Source: Flavobacteriaceae bacterium UBA3611 (GTDB lineage: Bacteria > Bacteroidota > Bacteroidia > Flavobacteriales > Flavobacteriaceae). Taken from it: DNA of 64,000 bases. The notes beneath the pieces are model-generated. The model made no database searches and had not been told where the DNA came from. It worked only from the letters and a program-made list of their open reading frames with translations. Location: positions 124,001-188,000 of the forward strand of contig DFLU01000012.1 in assembly GCA_002375495.1 (NCBI GenBank), given 5' to 3'. This document shows positions 15,853 through 25,385 of the stretch, piece by piece. A program made the position numbers and the translations under genes. Within the stretch, counting starts at the first letter, position 1; the number at the start of each line of letters is the position of its first letter.

Positions 15853-18594
15853 ATGAAAAGTTTTACTTTCTTCTCAAAAATGAGAATCAAAAGTACTGTT
15901 CTCGGTGTGTTTTTAATGGTTGCATTCGCATCATTTGCACAGAGCACGTACACGATTCAGTTTCAAGATGAAACCATCGAAATGCCAGAAAATATCGGAA
16001 CCTTCGATTGGGCCGATATGCCAGAATCCGCACAAATGGAAAATGGTTATGTAGGTTGGGTACAGTTTTACAGCACCCCAACCCAGGATGTTCAAGATTT
16101 ATTCGAAGCCAACAGGTTAGAATTAATCAATTATATTTCAAATCACGCGTATTTGTTTTACTTCCCAGCTAGTACTTCGGTAGATATGCTGAAAGCGAAC
16201 GGAGTACGTTCTATCGTTCCTATTGAGGGACGTTTCAAATTGTCACAAGATCTTAAAAATGGAAACATTGGTGATTGGGCAATTAGCGGGGATAACTACC
16301 GTGTAACCCTTCAACACTATGATAATATTTCTACAGATAGAGTGATTCTAGAATTAGCTCAGAAGCAAATTGCTGTAGCACAACGCTATGACAATTCGAA
16401 CAATATCGATCTTTTAATTCCTAACAACTGCTTGGAAAGTCTTGCAGAACTTCCATACGTTAAGTGGGTAGAAGTAATTGTAGCCCCTTCAATTCCTGAT
16501 GACTTGCGCGGAAGAGCACTTCACAGAGCTAGTGCATTAGACACGCAAACAGGAGCCGGAAGAAATTATGACGGTTCAGGCGTTGGAGTTTTATGTAGAG
16601 ACGATGGTGCTGTAGGACCACACGTAGATTTCCAAGGACGTATTTCTGGTCTTAATGGAAATAATGGTGGTAACACCCACGGTGATGGAGTTTCTGGAAT
16701 TATGGCAGGAGCAGGTAACAAAGACCCTCGTTTTAGAGGTATGGCTGCCGGTTCAGACCTTCATGTGGTAAACTATGTTCCTAACTTCTTAGATAACGCA
16801 ACAACAAGCCTTATTAATTCAGGTGATGTACAGATTACGAATTCATCATACAGTAATGGATGTAATGCTGGATATACTTCTATCACAGAAACAGTAGATG
16901 AGCAAACCATTGACAATCCTTCTTTATTACATGTATTTTCAGCAGGAAACTCAAACAATCAAAATTGTGGATATGGTGCTGGAAACCAGTGGGGAAATAT
17001 TACTGGTGGACACAAGCAAGGAAAAAATGTAATTGCTACTGCCAACGTATTTTTTGATGGATCTTTGGTAAGCTCAAGTAGCCGTGGACCTGCACATGAT
17101 GGTCGTATTAAGCCAGATATTGCAGCAAACGGACAGAATCAGATTTCTACCGCTCCTAATAATGGATATCTTAGTTTTGGAGGTACTTCTGGTGCTGCTC
17201 CTGGTATTGCTGGCATCTCTGCACAGTTATACCAAGCGTATATGGAAGAGAATAGTGGTAATATGCCAAACTCAGGTTTGATTAAAGCTACGCTTTTAAA
17301 TACTGCAAACGACGCTGGTAACGTAGGACCAGATTTCAAATTTGGTTGGGGTATCGTAAATGCGCTTAGAGCTGGTATGCTAATTGAAGACGGGCGTCAT
17401 TTAAGTGATGATGTTTCACAAGGAAATACAAATACTCATACTATAAACGTACCATCAGGTACCGTTCAGCTTAGAGTAATGCTTTACTGGGAAGATCCAG
17501 CAGCAACTCCTGGGGCTACGACTGCTTTAGTGAACGATCTTGATTTAGAGGTTACAGACCCTTCAAGTACAACACTTTTACCATGGGTATTAGATTCAAC
17601 GCCTAATGCTACAGCACTAGACACGCCTGCAACAAATGGTGTAGATCGATTAAATAATGTAGAGCAGGTGCTTATCAATAATCCTGCTGCCGGTTCTTAC
17701 GATGTTGATGTAACTGGATTTAATGTGCCACAAGGGCCACAAGATTATTTCATTGTTTATGAAATTATCGAAGAGAACCTAACATTAACATTTCCTAACG
17801 GAGGTGAGAAGTTAGAATTTTCTGAGCCTATTCCAATCCATTGGGATGCTATCAACACTACAGCAGGTTTTGTGTTAGAATATTCTGATGACAACGGTGC
17901 AACTTGGTCTAATATTACAAGTGTAGGAGCTACTACTGATTTATACGAATGGACTCCTCCTAGTACATTTACGGGAGAAGGATTGGTTCGCGTAACAAGT
18001 GGTGCTTTTTCTGATACAAGTGACGATAATTTCTCTGTTGCTGATCAGCCTGCCTCAATGATTGCAACGAAAGTTTGTGAAGGTGAAGCCACCTTTGAAT
18101 GGGCCGAAGTAGCTGGAGCAGAATTTTATGATGTTTATCTCCTAGGAGAAAAATATATGGAAGTAGTTGAAACGACAACAGATTTAACCGCAACGATTCC
18201 TGTAGTTGAAGATGCTGGAGAATATGATTTCTGGTATTCTGTATCTGCACGTAATGATACTGAAGGTTGGGAAACCAGAAGAAGATTAGGACGTCAGTAT
18301 GAAGGAGGACCATTAGACTGTATCTTAGGTGTTGATGATGTATTGTTAAGCAACATCACCATGTACCCTAATCCTGCAGACGACCGTGTGTTTATCGATT
18401 TTGGAACTACGAACGTGAGCAACGCTACTATTAGAGTTACTAATAGCCTCGGACAAACAATCCAAACTGTAAACAACAATAGCGTGAACAGTACGGAAAC
18501 GTCTATTAATGTTTCGAACTTCGGTACAGGAATCTATTTTGTTACCATTACCGCAGACGGACAAGAAGCAACTAAGAAACTTGTCGTGAGATAA
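15853..18594 (+). CDS. Secreted subtilisin-like S8 serine protease with T9SS sorting domain
   Basis: 913 aa. Signal peptide to about residue 30 (VLGVFLMVAFASFAQ). Residues 30-210 are a propeptide-like region. The S8 domain carries Asp at about 249 (GVGVLCRDDGA), His at about 276 (NTHGDGVSG) and Ser at about 445 (GGTSGAAPGIAG), with oxyanion Asn in FSAGNSNNQNC. It is followed by a P-domain-like beta-sandwich (LRVMLYWEDPAA, VNDLDLEVTDP), an Ig-like module (FPNGGEKLEFSEPIPIHWDA), an Fn3-like module (ATFEWAEVAGAEFYDVYL) and a type A T9SS domain (MYPNPADDRVFIDF, GTGIYFVTITADGQEATKK). Predicted to act at the cell surface or outside. Standalone, with a palindrome upstream and a terminator after. Confidence 0.93.
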   Translation: MKSFTFFSKMRIKSTVLGVFLMVAFASFAQSTYTIQFQDETIEMPENIGTFDWADMPESAQMENGYVGWVQFYSTPTQDVQDLFEANRLELINYISNHAYLFYFPASTSVDMLKANGVRSIVPIEGRFKLSQDLKNGNIGDWAISGDNYRVTLQHYDNISTDRVILELAQKQIAVAQRYDNSNNIDLLIPNNCLESLAELPYVKWVEVIVAPSIPDDLRGRALHRASALDTQTGAGRNYDGSGVGVLCRDDGAVGPHVDFQGRISGLNGNNGGNTHGDGVSGIMAGAGNKDPRFRGMAAGSDLHVVNYVPNFLDNATTSLINSGDVQITNSSYSNGCNAGYTSITETVDEQTIDNPSLLHVFSAGNSNNQNCGYGAGNQWGNITGGHKQGKNVIATANVFFDGSLVSSSSRGPAHDGRIKPDIAANGQNQISTAPNNGYLSFGGTSGAAPGIAGISAQLYQAYMEENSGNMPNSGLIKATLLNTANDAGNVGPDFKFGWGIVNALRAGMLIEDGRHLSDDVSQGNTNTHTINVPSGTVQLRVMLYWEDPAATPGATTALVNDLDLEVTDPSSTTLLPWVLDSTPNATALDTPATNGVDRLNNVEQVLINNPAAGSYDVDVTGFNVPQGPQDYFIVYEIIEENLTLTFPNGGEKLEFSEPIPIHWDAINTTAGFVLEYSDDNGATWSNITSVGATTDLYEWTPPSTFTGEGLVRVTSGAFSDTSDDNFSVADQPASMIATKVCEGEATFEWAEVAGAEFYDVYLLGEKYMEVVETTTDLTATIPVVEDAGEYDFWYSVSARNDTEGWETRRRLGRQYEGGPLDCILGVDDVLLSNITMYPNPADDRVFIDFGTTNVSNATIRVTNSLGQTIQTVNNNSVNSTETSINVSNFGTGIYFVTITADGQEATKKLVVR

Positions 18595-18614
18595 GAAGAT
18601 TTAGTTTAAACTAT

Positions 18615-18647
18615 AAAAAAGCCCAAGCAAACTGCTTGGGCTTTTTG
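18615..18647 (+). terminator. Strong Rho-independent terminator after the S8 protease
   Basis: AAAAAAGCCCAAGCA, loop AAC, TGCTTGGGCTTTTT. The 9-base GC-rich core (18621-18629 / 18633-18641) is flanked by A and T runs, so it could act in both directions. Confidence 0.9.
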
Positions 18648-18862
18648 TTTTTATAGCCTTTAAACCATTTTAGGAATTACCCCAAAGTAACTGATGATGA
18701 AAGATAAACACGCTGGTAACTGCCAAAAAGAAGGGTGTATCAAACAATAAGACGAACCCATGAAGAAGACTTGAATTTCCTATAATATAACTTTAACGAA
18801 AGCTGGTTAGGGTGCTAAATATGGCCTGCGTTTGTGCTAGGGATTAGCAAAGTCCTTGGTTG
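18648..18862. other. Non-coding gap between the protease terminator and the envC-like gene
   Basis: 215 bases. I see no promoter box, no structured RNA and only a trivial 18-codon ORF at 18694-18750. Both neighbours end here (convergent), which is consistent with a plain 3' spacer. Confidence 0.5.
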
Positions 18863-20110
18863 CTACATTTTATAAATCCAATCGGCTGGATTGAGACGCT
18901 TGGTATTTTGAAAGATGACAAATTTAAAGGTTGTTTTTCCGGTAGATGGATTGGTATAAACCGTTCCCAATTCCTGTTTTGTAGACACTTTATCGCCTTT
19001 TTTAACCAAAATGTTGGTAAGGTTATTATATACCGAAATATAATTACCATGCTGCACCATTACATTCACATTGGCCCCTTTTACCTGTTGAATTTCTAGT
19101 ACGGTACCGTTAAAAACAGATCGCGCCATAGCACCTGTTTCGGTCGCAATTCGCACTCCACTATTATATATTTCTACATTCGGAAATTGCGGATGGCGAT
19201 GTCTTCCGTAGCGTTCTACAACAATTCCGCCCTTATTTATGGGCCAAGGTAATTTCCCTTTGTTCGCAGTAAAGTTTGCAGCAAGTGCGGTAGCTTCCGC
19301 ATTCATGGCAAAGGTGCTGCTTCTTTTAGTTGTTGTTTTGGTTGTATTGTTCGCATTGGCCGCTTTATTGGATGCCGCTATCGCATCGGCTATAATTTTG
19401 TCGATTTTACGATCTATTTCTGCTGCTTCCCGTTGTTTCGATTTTATCTGGCCAGCAAATTTACCTTCGTCTTTTTTAAGCGAGGCGATGAGTCCTTCTT
19501 GGTTTTTACGCTCTTTGGTTAATTGCGCTTTTGTTTTATTATTTTCTGCAATCAGTTGCTGTTTCTTCTCCTTTTGCTCCAGCAAATCTTTGTTCAATAT
19601 TTTCAGCAATTCTGTTTTTTGCTTTATCGCCTCCCCTTGCTCCTTTCTGTACTTGGTATACTGTTTCATGTATTGCAATCGCTTGTAGGCTTGGAGAAAC
19701 CCTTCCGAAGACAACAAAAACATCACCCTGCTCTGTTCAGACTTGCTCTTGTACGATTTCTGAATCATGGCGGCATAGTCTTCCTTCAGTTCGGTGAGTT
19801 CAGTTCTTAAATTGTCTATTTTCGTTAGGTTGTCGTTAATTTCACGCGTGAGTAAGTTGGCTTGTCTGTTGGTAATTTTAATCAGATTTTCGGTGGTTCG
19901 AATACGTTGGTCAAGATCTTCCACTTGGGTGAGAATCGATTTTTTCTCTCCACGGGTTTTAAAAAGTAAGGTGTTTATCTGCTTTATTTCCTGTAGCAAC
20001 GCTTGGCGCTGTGCTTCCAATTCTTTTTGCTTATCAGATTGCGCATATGTTTCCGTAGAAAGAAAAAATGCACATAGCAGCAACATAAATAATGGCAGGT
20101 AGTTTCGCAT
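18863..20110 (-). CDS. EnvC-like murein hydrolase activator with degenerate LytM (M23) domain
   Basis: 415 aa. Signal peptide (MLLLCAFFLSTETYAQ), long coiled coil at about 24-250 (KQKELEAQRQALLQEIKQIN, LTKIDNLRTELTELKEDYA, LLEQKEKKQQLIAENNKTKA), then a LytM-fold domain from about 285. The metal-ligand positions are replaced: NSGVRI where active enzymes have G-[VI]-D, YNNL in place of YxHL, and TTFKFVI in place of LHFEI. So it is probably an activator of amidases, like E. coli EnvC, and not a peptidase. It acts in the periplasm at division or growth sites. Its ATG overlaps the stop of the DUF4292 gene by one base. Confidence 0.85.
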   Translation of the reverse strand: MRNYLPLFMLLLCAFFLSTETYAQSDKQKELEAQRQALLQEIKQINTLLFKTRGEKKSILTQVEDLDQRIRTTENLIKITNRQANLLTREINDNLTKIDNLRTELTELKEDYAAMIQKSYKSKSEQSRVMFLLSSEGFLQAYKRLQYMKQYTKYRKEQGEAIKQKTELLKILNKDLLEQKEKKQQLIAENNKTKAQLTKERKNQEGLIASLKKDEGKFAGQIKSKQREAAEIDRKIDKIIADAIAASNKAANANNTTKTTTKRSSTFAMNAEATALAANFTANKGKLPWPINKGGIVVERYGRHRHPQFPNVEIYNSGVRIATETGAMARSVFNGTVLEIQQVKGANVNVMVQHGNYISVYNNLTNILVKKGDKVSTKQELGTVYTNPSTGKTTFKFVIFQNTKRLNPADWIYKM

Positions 20111-20874
20111 TACAATTGAATTTCAGAATAGCCTTCTGGTATGGTAAACGGAAAACCGATAGAAACATTGGGTTCAATTTTCCGATAGGTCAAATTTATT
20201 TTTGTCGCGCTATCATTTTCTGAAGCGAGCACGTGTATTTCTGAAGGATATAGGCTCCCTTCAACTACTTGATAGGTATTATACCTAATATTCAAAATTC
20301 GGCCGTTATCAGGCTGTGATAACGTTTCTGATGCTATTTTGAAAGTATCCGAAAACAACAACAGGGAGTGGATAAAATTGAAAGGCTGCTCGTTGGGTTG
20401 AAGTTTGTATTTGTCGCCCAATACTTCAGCCGTATATTTTCCATTTTCAAAGTTGAAAATACTTTGTCCCAATAGAATGCTTTGTGCCTTTTGAAAATCG
20501 ATTTCGGTTCCCAACCAATCACTCAGCAAACTGAAGTCTCCATCAAAATAGGTGTTTCCAACCGTTTCATAGTACTGAACTCTATCGGTCGTGATCATCG
20601 CCTTCGCCAAGGTTATGCCTAAAATGGAAGCCTTCATCCAAATAACCCTGTCTTTCTCCATCCGAAGGCTAATGGTAATGCTCTGCTGTTTCTTATCATC
20701 TTCATATTGTACCAAGACCCGGGCGGCCATCGTATTAAATTCTGGAGCTGCCTTTAGGTGTGCCGCTACAATATTCTTCGCTGTCAGATTTTTGGTCTCG
20801 CCGGTGATTCCCTTGGTTCCTTTACAGGCAGTAAATAGAATCGTGCAGAGTAGCGCTAAGGTGTAGTATTTCAT
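20110..20874 (-). CDS. DUF4292 lipoprotein (LolA/LolB-like fold)
   Basis: 254 aa. Lipoprotein signal MKYYTLALLCTILFTAC, lipidated Cys about 17. The body (ARVLVQYEDDKKQQSITISL, DRVIWMKASILGITLAKAMI, VQYYETVGNTYFDGDFS) matches DUF4292, a family predicted to share the LolA/LolB fold that binds lipoprotein acyl chains. It sits between a TPR protein (gap of 1 base) and the EnvC-like gene (overlap of 1 base), so this is an envelope-biogenesis operon. A LolB-like receptor role is inference; Bacteroidota lack a classical LolB. Confidence 0.82.
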   Translation of the reverse strand: MKYYTLALLCTILFTACKGTKGITGETKNLTAKNIVAAHLKAAPEFNTMAARVLVQYEDDKKQQSITISLRMEKDRVIWMKASILGITLAKAMITTDRVQYYETVGNTYFDGDFSLLSDWLGTEIDFQKAQSILLGQSIFNFENGKYTAEVLGDKYKLQPNEQPFNFIHSLLLFSDTFKIASETLSQPDNGRILNIRYNTYQVVEGSLYPSEIHVLASENDSATKINLTYRKIEPNVSIGFPFTIPEGYSEIQL

Positions 20875-20875
20875 A

Positions 20876-22267
20876 TTAATTATCCAGCTTGATTTGAGCT
20901 GCCTTTACTTTAAAAGAAGCTGCTTTGTTTGGTTCGCCTTTTGCTTCATAGGCAATTCGTAATTGATCGTAGAAATCACGTTCAACCCTAGGGTCATCAA
21001 GCAGAAAATCGAGTCCGCTCTCTAGGCTTTCAATAGCGGTATCACTATTTCCCAAACGGTTGTTGGCAACGCCGTTGAGCAAATACAACATGGCTTGGGC
21101 AGGAAAAGTTCCTAAAGCTTCCTCGCTTAACGTAATTGCCTCGTCATATTTCTGCAAATCGATTTGCAGCAACAAGGTGTTTTTTAGCAGGCTATAGTTA
21201 TCGGTATCTAAGGCCGCCCCTTTTTCATAAAAGCTCAGTGCTACTTCCTTTTTCCCTTTGGAAGCATAATATTGGCCTAACGACTCGTACACTTGCCCTG
21301 AATTATCATCGGTAAACGAAGTGACTACCTTTTCTAAGTTTGTTTCGTACTGCGGATTCTCATTTACAAAATTGATAAAATCTGCCAGCACTTTATACTT
21401 ACTTTCCTTGGGTATTTCCGTAGCATCAAAGACGATATTCATCGAGTTAAGCGCAGCTTCGGTGTTGCCTTCTTCTAGATAAAACTTATACAATGCGAAA
21501 TGCACCAGTTCACTCTTGGGTTGGTTTTTAAGCAATTCTTTAGCGGTGGTAAACGCTTTTTCAGTATCTCCCTGCTCGCTATATAAAAAAATCAAATTCA
21601 AGTAATCCTGTTCCTTTTCTGGATTCTTGTCTATTTTTTCTTCTAAGTTGGTAATGGCTCCTTCTGTATTTCCGGTAACCTTATAAATATTTCTACGCAA
21701 GGCATTTCTATAAACACTTTCACCCCATGTCTCGTCCAATTCGTCTAGCAACGTCAGTGCTAAATCGTATTGTTTAGTGCGGTTGTAGAGGTTTACCAAA
21801 TCTTCTTTATAATCTTCATCTTGTTTAATAAGATTTTTAACCAACGGAATCGCCTTGTCGTAATCCCGCATTTCAAAATACACATCGTATAGTGCTACTT
21901 GTACATCTAGATTGGCCGGTTGAGTTTTTAAAACATCCTGAAAGCTTAGTTCGGCTTCTTCATAACGTTTTAGGGCAGCAAGATTTTTACCTCTTTCAAA
22001 ATCTACTACGGCAATATTTTCTACATCTCCGTTGGCAGCTCTTTTTGCAAGCGTGAGTGCGTCTAGCGCCAATTCGTAATTCTCAATTCCTTTTTGCTTT
22101 AACGCTTCAAAGAAATTTTCTTGAAAAGAATCTGTTACGGTACCAAGGTCTTCGTTAACCGTAGCGCTATCGTTCTCCAGATCTTTTTCGTCTTGGGCAT
22201 AGATGGCCGGGGCGGAAAGTAAGATTCCGAGAATAAGTATTTTTAGAAATTTGAATTTTGTGGTCAT
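20876..22267 (-). CDS. Periplasmic TPR-repeat protein
   Basis: 463 aa. Signal peptide (FLKILILGILLSAPAIYAQ). The rest is a chain of at least eight TPR-type helix pairs, for example FERGKNLAALKRYEEAELSF, LYDVYFEMRDYDKAIPLVKN, LIFLYSEQGDTEKAFTTAKE and LLNGVANNRLGNSDTAIESL. It probably acts as a periplasmic scaffold for protein-protein contacts. First of three tightly linked genes with the DUF4292 lipoprotein and EnvC-like protein. No enzymatic domain seen; specific partner unknown. Confidence 0.85.
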   Translation of the reverse strand: MTTKFKFLKILILGILLSAPAIYAQDEKDLENDSATVNEDLGTVTDSFQENFFEALKQKGIENYELALDALTLAKRAANGDVENIAVVDFERGKNLAALKRYEEAELSFQDVLKTQPANLDVQVALYDVYFEMRDYDKAIPLVKNLIKQDEDYKEDLVNLYNRTKQYDLALTLLDELDETWGESVYRNALRRNIYKVTGNTEGAITNLEEKIDKNPEKEQDYLNLIFLYSEQGDTEKAFTTAKELLKNQPKSELVHFALYKFYLEEGNTEAALNSMNIVFDATEIPKESKYKVLADFINFVNENPQYETNLEKVVTSFTDDNSGQVYESLGQYYASKGKKEVALSFYEKGAALDTDNYSLLKNTLLLQIDLQKYDEAITLSEEALGTFPAQAMLYLLNGVANNRLGNSDTAIESLESGLDFLLDDPRVERDFYDQLRIAYEAKGEPNKAASFKVKAAQIKLDN

Positions 22268-22287
22268 ATTGTTTCAACCCTTCCGTC

Positions 22288-22333
22288 TTATTTGCCTAAA
22301 GACAAATAATCCACCTTCCCTTTGAAGGGAAGG
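22288..22333. repeat. Two adjacent short inverted repeats in the TPR/nucleotidyltransferase gap
   Basis: TTATTTG (22288-22294) pairs with CAAATAA (22303-22309), and CCTTCCC (22314-22320) with GGGAAGG (22327-22333), loop TTTGAA. No T run on either strand fits a classical terminator. They could be an RNA stability or processing element between the two genes. Confidence 0.5.
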
Positions 22334-22348
22334 AACCATTCTGGGTTT

Positions 22349-23365
22349 TTATTTTAATTGCGAATAATCGCCTATGCTTACATTTGTAAAATCGCCATCA
22401 AAGTGAGCGTGATTTCCGATCATCGCGTTGTCTAAAGTAGCATTTTTTACTACTGAATGCGTCTGGATTATACTATTTTTAACGGTACTATCCTCAATTA
22501 TTGTGCCTTTGCCTATAGAAACATGTGGGCCAACCGTGCTATTTTTTAATTGAACCCCCTCGCCGATAAAGCAAGGCTCGATGATTTTTGAATTTTCTTT
22601 GGAAATTTCCTCTGAAATTAAAGGCACGTTGGCTTCGGACAAAAAGCCGAGCATTCGCCGATTCGTTTCTACGGTTACTTCTTTGTTTCCACAGTCCATC
22701 CACTCAGAAACAGTCCCTGTCTTAAAGGTTTTTCCGCTGGCCATCATTCGTTTAATACCGTCATTGATTTGGTATTCGCCTCCATTGATGATATTGTTGT
22801 CTAACACGTACTGCAGTTCCTTTTTCAAAACTGCCACATCCTTGAAATAATAAATTCCGATGACAGCCTGATCGCTTACAAAGGTTTCAGGTTTTTCTAC
22901 CAACTCGATGATTTCATCGTTTTCGTTCAGGTTTACTACACCATACGCTTCTGGGTTTTCCACCTTTTTAGTCCAAATTACCGCATCTGCCTCTTTATCT
23001 AAGTCGAAATCGGCGCGTATCAAGGTATCGGCATACGCAATTACCGCAGGACCGCTAAGCGATGGTTCTGCACACATGATGGCATGGCCTGTACCCTTTG
23101 GGTCTAGTTGCCGATAAATGCTAGGAGTAGCACCCAATTCGTTTGCCAATTCCTTTAGACTTTCCACAACGTCGTCTCCAAAAAAGGCGGGGTCTCCAAG
23201 AATAAAAGCAATCTCATCAATTTCTTCATTTAGTACCGCCGCAATATCGGCCACCAAGCGATGTACAATCGGTTTTCCGGCAACGGGAATAAGCGGTTTT
23301 GGAACGGTTAAGGTATGTGGGCGTAGCCTACTTCCGCGGCCTGCCATTGGGACAATAATTTTCAT
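22349..23365 (-). CDS. Sugar-phosphate nucleotidyltransferase with left-handed beta-helix tail
   Basis: 338 aa. The NTP-transferase domain starts with the signature MKIIVPMAGRGSRLRPHTLT followed by VPKPLIPVAGKPI, giving the G-x-G-x-R-x(n)-K-P nucleotide-binding site, and includes GTGHAIMCA. After about residue 245 hexapeptide-like repeats appear (IGEGVQLKNSTVGPHVSIGK, IIEDSTVKNSIIQ), as in GlmU or glucose-1-phosphate thymidylyltransferases of the RmlA long type. It would make an NDP-sugar for envelope glycans. Substrate (Glc-1-P, Man-1-P or GlcNAc-1-P) cannot be settled. It lies 12 bases after dut and close to a flippase gene. Confidence 0.88.
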   Translation of the reverse strand: MKIIVPMAGRGSRLRPHTLTVPKPLIPVAGKPIVHRLVADIAAVLNEEIDEIAFILGDPAFFGDDVVESLKELANELGATPSIYRQLDPKGTGHAIMCAEPSLSGPAVIAYADTLIRADFDLDKEADAVIWTKKVENPEAYGVVNLNENDEIIELVEKPETFVSDQAVIGIYYFKDVAVLKKELQYVLDNNIINGGEYQINDGIKRMMASGKTFKTGTVSEWMDCGNKEVTVETNRRMLGFLSEANVPLISEEISKENSKIIEPCFIGEGVQLKNSTVGPHVSIGKGTIIEDSTVKNSIIQTHSVVKNATLDNAMIGNHAHFDGDFTNVSIGDYSQLK

Positions 23366-23377
23366 AATTCTAATTTT

Positions 23378-23815
23378 TTATTTTACTCCAGTTGAACCAA
23401 ATCCGCCAGCACCTCTGGATGTTTCGCTTAATTCTTCCACAGTTTCCCAGACGGCACGCTCATGTTTAGCGATGACCAGTTGGGCGATTCGTTCTCCGTT
23501 TTCGATCGTAAATTCTTCATTCGATAGATTTACCAAAATTACCCCAATCTCGCCACGATAGTCTGCATCAATGGTCCCTGGGGCATTTAATACGGTAATT
23601 CCTTTTTTGGCAGCCAAGCCACTTCGTGGGCGCACTTGTGCTTCAAAACCAATAGGGAGTTCTATAAAGAGACCTGTTTTTACAATAGCCCGTTGCAACG
23701 GTTTTAATGTTGAAGGTTCTGCAACAACCGCACGTAAATCCATTCCCGCACTGGCAATGGTTTCATAGCTTGGCAACGCATGTTCGGATGTATTGATGAT
23801 TTTAATTTTGGTCAT
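23378..23815 (-). CDS. dut: dUTP diphosphatase (trimeric dUTPase)
   Basis: 145 aa. Hydrolyses dUTP to dUMP, keeping uracil out of DNA. The conserved motifs are all present: motif 1 ASAGMDLRA, motif 2 RPRSGLAAKKGI, motif 3 LNAPGTIDADYRGEI with the catalytic Asp, motif 4 ERIAQLVI and the C-terminal arm RGAGGFGSTG. Length is standard. It sits between the flippase and the nucleotidyltransferase genes in the same orientation. Confidence 0.97.
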   Translation of the reverse strand: MTKIKIINTSEHALPSYETIASAGMDLRAVVAEPSTLKPLQRAIVKTGLFIELPIGFEAQVRPRSGLAAKKGITVLNAPGTIDADYRGEIGVILVNLSNEEFTIENGERIAQLVIAKHERAVWETVEELSETSRGAGGFGSTGVK

Positions 23816-23895
23816 ACGTTCAATTCATTTAATATCATGATAGTTCTATGGATATGTGAACATTCTAAAAGAATTCAGCTCAAATGACTGCAATC

Positions 23896-25353
23896 TTACT
23901 TATTAAATATCCTTATAAGTTCCTTTTTTTCTGAAAGGAATACGAGCAACAAAAATACCAATAATAAAGCAGTTCCAATTACGAGATTGCCTTCAAAACC
24001 GTAAAACGAAATTGCCGAAAAAACAATTGAAAGCATCAGATACCCTCCTATTTTTTTGAGATTGTACGGTACTGTGTAATATTTCCTTCCGAAGAAATAC
24101 GACAAGACCATCATGGTGCCATAAGCCGCCAAGGTTGCAATGGCAGAGCCCATATAGCTCATCACAGGAATCAACATAAAGTTGAGCGACAGGGTAATCA
24201 CTGCGCCAACTATGGAAATATACGCACCAAACCTTGTACGATCTGTCACTTTATACCATACCGAGAGGTTGTGGTAAATCCCCAAGAAAAGGTTCGCCAA
24301 CAATATAATGGGGACGATAGACAAGGCCACCCAATAGTCTGGATCTTTAATCAGGATACGCTTAAACACATCTATATACACAATAACACCTAAGAGAATC
24401 GCCCCGCCGAAAATAGAAAAATATTTAGTGATGGTAGCGTAGGTTGTTTTGGCATTTTCAGCCTTTGCATGGTTAAAGAAAAAAGGCTCAATCCCCAGTC
24501 TGAAAGCAGTTGCAAATAACGTCATAAACACACCTAATTTATAACAGGCCGCATATACGCCCACTTCGGCTTCGGCCACATCAGGGTCTAAAAGGTACTT
24601 TAAAAGAATCTTGTCGAATGCTTCATTTATGCTGAAAGCGATACCTGCAATGAGCACTGGGAAAGCATACTTCAACATCTGTTTCCATAACTTTGCATCT
24701 ATTCGGAACCCAATTTTAAGGTAAAGTGGCAACAGCATCAACAACGTTAATGCGCTCGCAATTACATTTGAAATGAACACGTAAACCACTTTGTTTTCTT
24801 CGGTGTAGATAGTTTCCCAAAACGAATTGGTTTCCGTAGCAAGTTTTGGCAACCAAAGAAAAAAGAACAGGTTAAAGCCCAAGTTGAAACAGACGTTTAA
24901 AATTTTGACCACCGCATATCGCATGGGACGTTCGTTGGCACGAAACCACGCAAAAGGTAAAATCACCAAGGCATCTAAAGTTAATATGAGCAAAGCGTAG
25001 GTAACATATTCTACTCTAAATTCGATGACGCTTGCAATCTGTTGCCGCAGTAACAAGGTAATGGTAAGAAATAAAATGGCGGTTATCGAAAGTGAAGATA
25101 GTACGGTTGCCTCGACGGTCTTTTTTTGTTCTGAATGTTTGTTGATAAATCGGAAAAAAGCCGTTTCCATCCCATAAGAAAGCAACACATTGCCCAAAAT
25201 AATATACGACATCAATGTGGCGTACACCCCAAATTCTGAGGGAGCCATGACTGCGGTGTACAGTGGCACCAAAACAATTGCCAAAGCACGCGGGAGCACC
25301 GTGGCCAAGCCGTAGATAAATGTTTGTTGAAAGAGTTTTTTAAAGACGCCCAA
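23896..25353 (-). CDS. Polysaccharide flippase (Wzx/MATE-type, oligosaccharide exporter)
   Basis: 485 aa, about 14 predicted membrane helices, beginning LFQQTFIYGLATVLPRALAI, followed by VPLYTAVMAPSEFGVYATL, the typical start of polysaccharide-biosynthesis MVF/MATE members. It would flip lipid-linked glycans from the cytoplasmic to the periplasmic face of the inner membrane. The window holds a second related flippase at 59998 inside the main glycan locus. This copy is in a housekeeping-like setting with dut and a nucleotidyltransferase, so it may serve another glycan or lipid. Substrate unknown. Confidence 0.88.
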   Translation of the reverse strand: MGVFKKLFQQTFIYGLATVLPRALAIVLVPLYTAVMAPSEFGVYATLMSYIILGNVLLSYGMETAFFRFINKHSEQKKTVEATVLSSLSITAILFLTITLLLRQQIASVIEFRVEYVTYALLILTLDALVILPFAWFRANERPMRYAVVKILNVCFNLGFNLFFFLWLPKLATETNSFWETIYTEENKVVYVFISNVIASALTLLMLLPLYLKIGFRIDAKLWKQMLKYAFPVLIAGIAFSINEAFDKILLKYLLDPDVAEAEVGVYAACYKLGVFMTLFATAFRLGIEPFFFNHAKAENAKTTYATITKYFSIFGGAILLGVIVYIDVFKRILIKDPDYWVALSIVPIILLANLFLGIYHNLSVWYKVTDRTRFGAYISIVGAVITLSLNFMLIPVMSYMGSAIATLAAYGTMMVLSYFFGRKYYTVPYNLKKIGGYLMLSIVFSAISFYGFEGNLVIGTALLLVFLLLVFLSEKKELIRIFNK

Positions 25354-25385
25354 TACCCAATTTATTTATGGTAAAAGTATTGAAA

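Noticed and set aside
18694..18750. 18-codon ORF with two Cys in the gap after the protease
   Set aside because: Too short, no coupling to a gene, no promoter, and no reason to expect translation.
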